This document shows positions 1-4,990 of a DNA stretch of 7,173 nucleotides, in pieces. The stretch is from positions 1 to 7,173 of the forward strand of contig JAGWVP010000160.1 of assembly GCA_018970825.1 (NCBI GenBank), given 5' to 3'. The notes beneath the pieces were generated by a model. It saw only the letters and a program-made list of their open reading frames with translations. It searched no databases and was not told the origin of the DNA. Origin of the DNA: a bacterium (GTDB lineage Bacteria; Desulfobacterota; Binatia; UBA12015). Each line of letters begins with the position of its first letter. Within the stretch, counting starts at the first letter, position 1. The position numbers and the translations under genes were made by a program.

Positions 1-797
1 GCGACCGGCTCCCCGGTGTCGCTCACGACCGAGAGCACGCCCGGCAGCACGAGCAGGGCGGCTCCGGCGTGCAGGGCGAGGGCGAAGCGCGCGATCGAGC
101 GACGGCCGGCCGTGTCGCTCGCGACCCACGCGGCGAGCAGCCCCGCGTCGAGCACCGCGAGCAGGAGCGGGAAGCCGTTCCAAGCGAGGACGCCGCAGGC
201 GAGCGTCGCCGTCGCGGCCGCGGTCGCACCGGGCCGCGGCAGCCTCGCCCGGGTCGCTGCCCGCCCGAGGCCGGTCGCGACCACGGCCAGCAGGGCGAGG
301 ATCGTCTGCAGGAGCGTCACCGCGACGTGGTGGTCGACGAAGCCGATCCGCGAGTACCAGGCGTGGGCGGGGAAGAGCGCGAGCAGGAGCGCCGCGGGCA
401 GGGCCGCGGCCGGCTGCGCCGCGCGCGCGGCGAGTGCTGCCGTCGGAAGGCAGGTGAGCGCGCCCAGGACCGGGGGCACGAACGCGGCCAGCGCGGCCAC
501 GGCTCGCGGGTCGCCCGCCGCGCCGGTCGCCTTCGCGAGCAGCGCGATCGCGAGATCGAAGAGCGGGGCGAAGACCACCGGCGCGCCGTGGGGGTGGTCG
601 ATCCACGGGTCGAATCCCGGGACGCGCGGCAGGTTCTCGAGCGACAGGAGGATGCGCCGCAGGTGGTACCACGGGTCGTTCTCGGCGAGCACGACCCGGT
701 CGCCCACGAAGACCTCGGTCGCCTGGGTCGTCCGCAGGAGGAACGCGAGCGCGACGATCGCGGCGAGCAGCAGTGCGCGCGGCGCTCCCCGGCCCAT
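1..797 (-). CDS. STT3/AglB-type oligosaccharyltransferase (GT66), N-terminal part, runs off the left edge
   Basis: Membrane glycosyltransferase of the STT3/PglB/AglB family, which transfers a lipid-linked glycan to Asn of exported proteins. The 265 codons visible begin with a hydrophobic segment (residues 8-21). The first external loop follows, with NDPWYHLRR (residues 40-48; D41 is the expected metal-binding acidic residue) and then DPWIDHPHG and PLFD (63-81), a pattern typical of this family. Hydrophobic helices follow. GFVDHHVAV (152-160) supplies D155-x-H157, matching the second acidic motif in its archaeal DxH form. The segment GVLAWNGFPLL further on also fits the family. Family proteins usually have 500-900 residues, so the remaining helices and the C-terminal WWDYG-like domain lie beyond base 1. 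ATG at 797 is chosen because GAAGG lies 4 bases upstream and the hydrophobic helix follows directly. The frame is open back to the neighbour's TGA at 864-866, so an upstream GTG at 812 is possible. Family assignment rests on motifs read by eye. Confidence 0.85.
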   Translation of the reverse strand, partial: MGRGAPRALLLAAIVALAFLLRTTQATEVFVGDRVVLAENDPWYHLRRILLSLENLPRVPGFDPWIDHPHGAPVVFAPLFDLAIALLAKATGAAGDPRAVAALAAFVPPVLGALTCLPTAALAARAAQPAAALPAALLLALFPAHAWYSRIGFVDHHVAVTLLQTILALLAVVATGLGRAATRARLPRPGATAAATATLACGVLAWNGFPLLLAVLDAGLLAAWVASDTAGRRSIARFALALHAGAALLVLPGVLSVVSDTGEPV

Positions 798-801
798 GCG
801 A

Positions 802-806
802 CCTTC
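802..806 (-). promoter_or_regulatory. Ribosome binding site for the STT3 gene
   Basis: GAAGG on the minus strand, 4 bases before ATG at 797. It is a modest Shine-Dalgarno match and supports this ATG over the upstream GTG at 812, which has no comparable purine run. Confidence 0.4.
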
Positions 807-832
807 AACCACGGCGGGCGGTGCCCGGCCAA

Positions 833-852
833 GGCCCGCCGCGACGCGGGCC
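833..852 (-). terminator. Hairpin between AttH-like gene and STT3 gene
   Basis: A perfect 7-bp inverted repeat (GGCCCGC / GCGGGCC) with a 6-base loop lies just after the AttH-like stop codon and before the STT3 start. There is no T-run after it on the minus strand, so it is at best a weak or Rho-assisted terminator or an mRNA-stabilising hairpin. In DNA this rich in G+C such a stem can arise by chance. Confidence 0.3.
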
Positions 853-863
853 CGGCCGACGCC

Positions 864-1958
864 TCAGAGGCCGTACTTCGGGAACGAGCCGAAGAAGCCG
901 TGCTCGTGCAGGCCGTGGCCGACGCGCCGCTCGCCGCCGGGGCCCGAGAGCTCGAAGCGGGCGGCGTGGTCGACGATGCCGAACCAGCCCCACGAGGCGA
1001 GTTCCTCCATCGTCCACTCGCGCCCCTGCACGACGAGCGGCCCCTGCCACATGCCGTGGCGCCAGTCGGCGTCCATGCCGTAGCCGGTGCCCACCGCGAC
1101 GAAGCAATGCGTGAGCGGCACGACGCGGACCTCGATCGGGCCGCCGGGCGCGCCCGGGAAGCGGATCGTCGAGGGCTTCGAGATCATGCGGGTACCCGGG
1201 TCGAGCTCGTGCTCGACCTCCGGGCGCCCGAGCCACTCGGGCGCGCGCGACGGGTCGTGCCAGATGCGCATCGCCTCCTCCATCGGCCGGCGCCCGTCGG
1301 GCTCCTCGTGCACGATGTAGAGGATCGAGTGGTCGTCGAACTGCATCGGCGCGTAGTTCCACATGCCGACCATCTGGCCCTCGCCCTGCCGGATGCCGGG
1401 GTGCTCGGGCTCGCCGACCGGGCGAACGCCCCAGGATCGATCACGGGTGCCCTTCCAGCGGTCGGGCGTGACCTCGAAGCGCTCGCCGGCCACCTCGAGA
1501 GTGCCCGTCCACGTTCCGGTCTGGGCGAAGCGCTGGGTGTCGAAGAGTACGCGGCCGTGGCGACGCAGGTACTGGCGCGGCTCGAGGAAGGCCTGGATCG
1601 AGCCCTCCCAGCGCAGGTCGCAGGCGATGCCGTGCTCGCTCGGCTCGAGCAGGAAGCGGAGCTTCCGCAGCGGCTCGATCACCTCGACGCGGAACGGCCC
1701 GACGCTCGTGTCCATCCGGTCGCCGAGCTCGCGCGAGGCGCGCACGACCAGGTGGCGACCGCCGCGGCGCACGACCGCGAACGCGTCCTGCACCGCGAGA
1801 TTCGGGTACTGGCCGAGCCCCATGACCATGAAGAGGTCGTCGCTCGAGGCGTGCAGGTTGAAGTAGTAGCGGTCGTAGAAGTTGCGGTCGCTCGTCGCCG
1901 CGTGCCGGATCGGCTCCGCGACCTGGTGGAGCGGGTAGTCGTCCATCGAGGAGAGCAC
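864..1958 (-). CDS. AttH/CrtC-like double-lipocalin protein (DUF7064/DUF7065 type)
   Basis: A 364-residue protein with no signal peptide or membrane helix visible. It carries the signature blocks I associate with the DUF7064/DUF7065 proteins: FYDRYYFNLH (27-36), GLGQYPNLAVQDAF (47-60), VGPFRVEVIEPLRKLR (86-101), RFAQTGTWTG (143-152), GTRDRSWGVRPVGEPE (170-185) and FDDHSILY (207-214). These resemble the beta-barrel pair of AttH and the carotenoid hydratase CrtC, which act on hydrophobic isoprenoids. An enzymatic or lipid-binding role on a hydrophobic substrate is therefore plausible, but no reaction is established. The start is GTG at 1958: GGAG lies 7 bases upstream, inside the end of the preceding gene. 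ATG at 1946 lacks any such site. The gene begins 4 bases after the lipoprotein gene, so the two are very probably co-transcribed and translationally coupled. The ending HGFFGSFPKYGL is intact, so the protein looks full length. Confidence 0.8.
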   Translation of the reverse strand: MLSSMDDYPLHQVAEPIRHAATSDRNFYDRYYFNLHASSDDLFMVMGLGQYPNLAVQDAFAVVRRGGRHLVVRASRELGDRMDTSVGPFRVEVIEPLRKLRFLLEPSEHGIACDLRWEGSIQAFLEPRQYLRRHGRVLFDTQRFAQTGTWTGTLEVAGERFEVTPDRWKGTRDRSWGVRPVGEPEHPGIRQGEGQMVGMWNYAPMQFDDHSILYIVHEEPDGRRPMEEAMRIWHDPSRAPEWLGRPEVEHELDPGTRMISKPSTIRFPGAPGGPIEVRVVPLTHCFVAVGTGYGMDADWRHGMWQGPLVVQGREWTMEELASWGWFGIVDHAARFELSGPGGERRVGHGLHEHGFFGSFPKYGL

Positions 1959-1962
1959 GCGG

Positions 1963-2217
1963 CTACTCCGTCCGGCAGGAGAAGACGAGACTCGAGTTGT
2001 AGTAGTCGCGCGGGGCGACGTTCTCGGCGAGCCGGTAGCCCTGGGGGCACGCGGCGGCCGCCGCCGCGTAGCAGTCCTCGAGCGAGCGCAGGATCCCGTC
2101 GCACTGCACGTAGTGGTAGGGGTTGCCGTCGCGACCCCAGATCGGAACCGCCTTCACGGCGCAGCCGGAGGCGAGCGTCGAGGCGAGGGCGAGGGTCGCG
2201 GGGATGAAGCGTCTCAT
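1963..2217 (-). CDS. Small Cys-rich lipoprotein
   Basis: An 84-residue exported lipoprotein. It has an Arg-Arg start, a hydrophobic segment (residues 4-17) and the lipobox LASGC with C19 as the lipidated cysteine; A20 follows, so outer-membrane sorting is likely in a Gram-negative cell. The mature part holds four more cysteines (C39, C49, C57, C81), probably forming two disulfides in the periplasm. The arrangement QCDGIL-SLEDCY-AAAAACPQGYRL (38-63, broken here by dashes) resembles unnamed small lipoproteins of proteobacteria with the pattern C-x-G, S-x-x-x-C, C-P-x-G-Y. No function is known to me. The start at 2217 has a strong GGAGGA just upstream. It is the second gene of the minus-strand group; its stop codon lies 4 bases before the AttH-like start. 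Confidence 0.85.
   Translation of the reverse strand: MRRFIPATLALASTLASGCAVKAVPIWGRDGNPYHYVQCDGILRSLEDCYAAAAAACPQGYRLAENVAPRDYYNSSLVFSCRTE
1966..1969 (-). promoter_or_regulatory. Ribosome binding site that decides the GTG start of the AttH-like gene
   Basis: GGAG on the minus strand, 7 bases before GTG at 1958. It overlaps the last codons of the lipoprotein gene, just before its TAG stop at 1963-1965. This placement favours the GTG start over ATG at 1946 and suggests translational coupling of the two genes. Confidence 0.55.
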
Positions 2218-2221
2218 CGTG

Positions 2222-2227
2222 TCCTCC
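2222..2227 (-). promoter_or_regulatory. Ribosome binding site of the lipoprotein gene
   Basis: GGAGGA on the minus strand, 4 bases before ATG at 2217. It is a near-perfect Shine-Dalgarno sequence within the 37-base gap after the DDN gene. Confidence 0.65.
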
Positions 2228-2254
2228 GGGAGCGGGTCCGGCGTTCGGTCTCGT

Positions 2255-2722
2255 TCAGGCCTGCGTGAGGCGGATGACCGGGATGTTGCGGGTCGTGCGT
2301 CCCTGGTAGTCGTCGAAGTCGGGATACATCTCGACGAGGCGGGGCCAGAGCGCCTCCTTCTCGCGGTCGCTCACGCGCACCGCGCGCACCTTCCGCTCGA
2401 CGTTGCCGACCTGGATCCTCGCCTCGGGGTGGATTTCCAGGTTGCGGTACCAGAGCGGGTCCTTCGCCATGCCGCCCTTGGAGGCGACCACGATCACGTC
2501 GCGGCCGTCCTCGAGGTAGAGCAGGGCGACCGTGCGCGGCTCGCCGGAGCGCCGGCCGGTGGTCGTCAGCAGGCAGACCGGGGCCCCGCGCAGGAACTTG
2601 CCGCCGAGCCGCCCGCCGGTCAGCCGGTAGACCCAGGTGTTCGCCGCCGTCATCGCCTTGATGACGACGTTGGCGAACTTCTCCTCGGTCGGGGTCCAGG
2701 GCCTCAGTCTCGTCTCCGCCAT
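2255..2722 (-). CDS. DDN-family F420-dependent oxidoreductase
   Basis: A 155-residue protein of the deazaflavin-dependent nitroreductase (DDN, PF04075-type) family, close to the usual length of about 150. These split-barrel proteins bind cofactor F420 and reduce quinones, unsaturated ketones or nitro compounds, often at the membrane surface. Diagnostic blocks are VYRLTGGRLGGKF (31-43), the cofactor-binding segment LLTTTGRRSGEPRTVALLYL (51-70), VVASKGGMAKDPLWYRNL (78-95) and the terminal DYQGRTTRNIPVIRL (138-152). The ATG at 2722 is chosen because the protein then begins at the usual place. A TTG at 2776 would add 18 Gly/Pro/Arg-rich residues with no family match. The upstream GGGGG is a weak ribosome site. 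It is the first gene of the leftward group, 37 bases before the lipoprotein. Its presence implies that the host makes or imports F420. The physiological substrate cannot be read from sequence. Confidence 0.9.
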   Translation of the reverse strand: MAETRLRPWTPTEEKFANVVIKAMTAANTWVYRLTGGRLGGKFLRGAPVCLLTTTGRRSGEPRTVALLYLEDGRDVIVVASKGGMAKDPLWYRNLEIHPEARIQVGNVERKVRAVRVSDREKEALWPRLVEMYPDFDDYQGRTTRNIPVIRLTQA

Positions 2723-2853
2723 GCCCCCGTTTGACCCAAGGGCACGGGAAAGTCGAGGACCCGGACCCCGGGACAAGGCCCCCCGGCGGGTCCGGCCGCG
2801 GTCGCGGTCCGGGCGGCTGGCGAGGGTCCGGCGGAGGTGCCAGCATCGGGTCG
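2723..2853. promoter_or_regulatory. Divergent intergenic region with four GGTCCGG-type heptamers
   Basis: A 131-base region between the leftward DDN gene and the rightward CBS gene; it should hold both promoters. I see no convincing -35/-10 pair. TTGACC at 2731-2736 has no TATAAT-like partner at the right distance. The heptamer GGTCCGG occurs at 2789-2795, 2806-2812 and 2825-2831 (17- and 19-base steps), and its complement CCGGACC at 2761-2767. These could be operator half-sites, but the base composition favours such words. Another copy lies at 2235-2241 in the gap before the lipoprotein gene. Confidence 0.35.
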
Positions 2854-3264
2854 ATGCGCGTGCGCGACCTGATGCAGCAGCCCGTCGTGAGTCTCGACGA
2901 GTCGGCGGAAATCGACCTCGCCGACGGCCTCATGCGGATGGACCGGATCCGCCACCTGCCGGTGCTCTCCTCGGACCGGCTGGTCGGCATCGTGTCGCAG
3001 CGCGACCTCTTCCGCGCCGGGGTCGAGCGCTCGCTCGGCCGCGCCGACGAGGGGCCGCCGAGCCCGAGCCTGCTCCTTCGCGACGTGATGAACCGCGAGG
3101 TCGTGACCGCGCATCCCGACGCGGACCTCGCGAGCGCCGTCGAGATGCTGCTCCAGCGGCGCATCGGCTGCCTGCCGGTGGTCGAGGACGGGCGGCTGGT
3201 CGGCCTGCTGTCGGAGACCGACTGCCTGCGCCACCTGGCGACGCTGCTCGAGTCCCGCGCCTGA
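2854..3264 (+). CDS. Stand-alone two-CBS-domain protein
   Basis: A 136-residue cytoplasmic protein made almost entirely of a tandem CBS pair (a Bateman module), which usually senses AMP, ATP, SAM or NAD(H). The first CBS (residues about 5-54) starts DLMQQPVVSLDE and ends VGIVSQRDLFRA. The second (about 76-128) starts RDVMNREVVTAHPDADL and ends VGLLSETDCLRHLA. The S-x-x-D pattern that contacts adenine nucleotide ribose is kept in both (S48/D51 and S120/D123), so nucleotide binding is plausible. There is no attached catalytic or transport domain, so the partner is unknown. ATG at 2854 is chosen because the CBS fold begins directly after it. An in-frame ATG at 2731 would add 41 Gly/Arg/Pro-rich residues that overlap the divergent promoter. 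GGAGG at 2833-2837 is too distant (16 bases) to be an ideal ribosome site, so the start is not certain. Confidence 0.87.
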   Translation: MRVRDLMQQPVVSLDESAEIDLADGLMRMDRIRHLPVLSSDRLVGIVSQRDLFRAGVERSLGRADEGPPSPSLLLRDVMNREVVTAHPDADLASAVEMLLQRRIGCLPVVEDGRLVGLLSETDCLRHLATLLESRA

Positions 3265-3275
3265 GCCGCTCTCTG

Positions 3276-3293
3276 GCGCTCCCGCCGGAGCGC
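3276..3293 (+). terminator. Hairpin after the CBS gene
   Basis: A perfect 7-bp stem (GCGCTCC / GGAGCGC) with a CGCC loop, 11 bases after the CBS stop codon. There is no T-run behind it. It may end or attenuate transcription before the propeller lipoprotein gene. The rest of the 82-base gap holds no other clear element except the next ribosome site. Confidence 0.4.
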
Positions 3294-3331
3294 GCTACGT
3301 TCTCGCGTCGAGGACCCGTCCAGCGGCGTCC

Positions 3332-3338
3332 GGAGGAG
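3332..3338 (+). promoter_or_regulatory. Ribosome binding site of the propeller lipoprotein gene
   Basis: GGAGGAG, 8 bases before ATG at 3347. It is a strong Shine-Dalgarno match that fixes the start just ahead of a lipoprotein signal peptide. Confidence 0.65.
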
Positions 3339-3346
3339 CCCGAGCC

Positions 3347-4870
3347 ATGATCCTTCGCCCCATCTTCGTCCTGCTCGCCGCAGCCGCGCTCGCCGCTTGC
3401 TCCGAGGTGAGCAGCAACCCGCCTGCAGGCGACGGCGGCGCGCCGCCCGAGGTCGTCGCGGCAGCCCGCGACTGGCCGCTGCCCGGGCGCGACTACCGCA
3501 ACTCGCGCGCGACCTTCGACACGCGAATCGACTCGACGACGATCGCCTCGCTCGCACAGGCCTGGAAGGTCGACCTGCCGGGGGTGGGCGGCTACGGCAA
3601 CGCGTCGACGACCCCGCTCGTGTTGGGCGACACGGTCTACGTGCAGGACCTCACCTCGGTCACCCGCGCGATCGACCTCGCGACCGGCGCGGTGCGCTGG
3701 AAGACGCCCGCGTGGGGTCCGACGATCGGCCCCAACGGCGTCGCCGTCGGCTGGGGCAAGGTGTTCGCGAACAAGGGTACCGACCGGGTGAACGCGCTCG
3801 ACCTCGCGACCGGTGCGGAGGTCTGGGAGCGTCCGATCTCGCGCACGCAGACCGACGGCGTGGACATCCAGCCGCAGGTCTGGGACGAGAAGGTCTACGT
3901 GAGCTCGGTCCCGGTGAGTCTCGACGGCATCTACGTCGGAGGCGACCGCGGCACCCTCTACGCGCTCTCGCAAGCCGACGGCTCGACCCGGTGGAGCTTC
4001 GACACCGTGGACTCGCCGGACCTGTGGGGCAATCCCGAGGTGAACTCGGGCGGCGGCGCCTGGTTCCCGCCCTCGATCGACGTGTCGAGCGGCCGGATGT
4101 TCTGGGGGATCGCGAACCCGGCGCCCTTCCCGGGCACCGCGGCGTTCCCGAACGGTTCGAGCCGCCCCGGACCGAACCTCTACACCGAGTCGACGGTCTC
4201 GATCGACGCCCGCACGGGCGAGTTGCAGTGGTACAACCAGGCGATCCCGCACGACATCTTCGACCACGACATGATCCTGACGATGGTGGTCGACGCGAAG
4301 GTCGGAGGGCGTCCGCGCACCATCGTCGTCGGCACGGGGAAGATGGGCCGCGTGTACGGTTACGACCGCGAGTCCGGCGAGCTCCTCTGGAGCACGCCGG
4401 TCGGCCGGCACGAGAACGACGAGCTCACCGCGCTCGCCGGTCCGACCGTCGTCTTCCCGGGCACCTTCGGCGGCGTCATCACCCCGCCGGCCCACGCCGA
4501 CGGCGTCGTCTACTGCGCGGTGATCAACGCGCCCAGCACCTACTTCCCGAACCGGCCGGGCTACTTCGGCTCGGACATCGGCACGAACGATGGGCAGGTG
4601 GTCGCGATCGACGCGTCGACCGGCGCGATCCTCTGGGACGTGTTCGTTCCCGGGGATCCCTTCGGCGGCGCGACGGTGGTGAACGACCTCGTGCTGACGG
4701 GCACGTTCCAGGGGCAGATCCTCGCCCTCGACCGCGCGACCGGGCGCACCGCGTGGACCTGGGAGGCCCCTGGCGGCATCAACGGATGGCCGGCGGTCGC
4801 CCGCGACACGCTGCTGTGGCCGATCGGGCTGTCGAGCCCTGCGCAGCTCGTCGCGCTCCGGCTGCCCTGA
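3347..4870 (+). CDS. PQQ-type beta-propeller lipoprotein (quinoprotein alcohol dehydrogenase-like)
   Basis: A 507-residue exported lipoprotein with hydrophobic residues 6-16 and lipobox LAAC (C18, then S19). A low-complexity linker (20-40) precedes the propeller opening DWPLPGRDYRNSR (42-54), the usual start of PQQ dehydrogenases. Seven blade-docking motifs of the type AxDxxTGxxxW end at W118, W160, W216, W295, W348, W430 and W470. WGNPEVNSGGG (227-237), IANPAPFPG (255-263; N257 is the likely metal ligand), RPGPNLYTES (273-282) and PHDIFDHD (301-308; D306 the likely catalytic Asp, D308 two residues on) correspond to active-site blocks. The vicinal Cys-Cys pair of methanol and ethanol dehydrogenases is absent (only C18 and C390), and I cannot find the usual Glu metal ligand. 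Typical relatives have about 550-700 residues and often a cytochrome c domain; none is present here. It is probably a periplasmic, membrane-anchored oxidoreductase, though a non-catalytic propeller is possible. Confidence 0.88.
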   Translation: MILRPIFVLLAAAALAACSEVSSNPPAGDGGAPPEVVAAARDWPLPGRDYRNSRATFDTRIDSTTIASLAQAWKVDLPGVGGYGNASTTPLVLGDTVYVQDLTSVTRAIDLATGAVRWKTPAWGPTIGPNGVAVGWGKVFANKGTDRVNALDLATGAEVWERPISRTQTDGVDIQPQVWDEKVYVSSVPVSLDGIYVGGDRGTLYALSQADGSTRWSFDTVDSPDLWGNPEVNSGGGAWFPPSIDVSSGRMFWGIANPAPFPGTAAFPNGSSRPGPNLYTESTVSIDARTGELQWYNQAIPHDIFDHDMILTMVVDAKVGGRPRTIVVGTGKMGRVYGYDRESGELLWSTPVGRHENDELTALAGPTVVFPGTFGGVITPPAHADGVVYCAVINAPSTYFPNRPGYFGSDIGTNDGQVVAIDASTGAILWDVFVPGDPFGGATVVNDLVLTGTFQGQILALDRATGRTAWTWEAPGGINGWPAVARDTLLWPIGLSSPAQLVALRLP

Positions 4871-4879
4871 CCGCCGCCT

Positions 4880-4908
4880 CGCACCGAGGTGCCACGCGCC
4901 TCGGTGCG
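4880..4908. terminator. Bidirectional terminator-like hairpin between convergent genes
   Basis: A perfect 10-bp inverted repeat (CGCACCGAGG / CCTCGGTGCG) around a 9-base loop, starting 10 bases after the propeller gene stop. The two flanking genes converge here, so a shared terminator is the natural reading. No T-run follows on either strand. The remainder of the 120-base gap (to 4990) is GC-rich without any gene I can support. Confidence 0.6.
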
Positions 4909-4990
4909 GTCCGACCCGCGGTGTCGAGGCCCCGGTCGTGCACGCGACGCCGCCCACGGGCCGGCCGAGGGCGGCCGTCGCCCGACCGTC

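Noticed and set aside
317..832. 171-codon minus-strand frame in the STT3 region
   Set aside because: Its composition is dominated by Arg and Ser. The neighbouring frame on the same strand gives membrane helices and both STT3 motifs.
16..1083. 355-codon plus-strand frame at the left edge
   Set aside because: It is antisense to the STT3 and AttH-like genes and is Ala/Arg/Ser-rich without structure.
69..2207. 712-codon open frame on the plus strand
   Set aside because: It is antisense to three well-supported genes, rich in Arg/Glu/Ala/His without any domain, and typical of mirror frames in GC-rich DNA.
2731..2759. TTGACC as a -35 promoter element
   Set aside because: No -10-like hexamer lies at 16-18 bases, and single hexamers occur by chance.
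2723..2776. N-terminal extension of the DDN protein from TTG 2776
   Set aside because: TTG is a rare start, the added 18 residues match nothing, and ATG 2722 gives the usual family length.
2731..2853. N-terminal extension of the CBS protein from ATG 2731
   Set aside because: The added 41 residues are Gly/Arg/Pro low complexity, occupy the divergent promoter region and are not part of any CBS fold.
2930..4957. 675-codon minus-strand frame opposite the CBS and propeller genes
   Set aside because: It is antisense to two genes with clear domain signatures, has low-complexity charged composition, and no ribosome site was noted.
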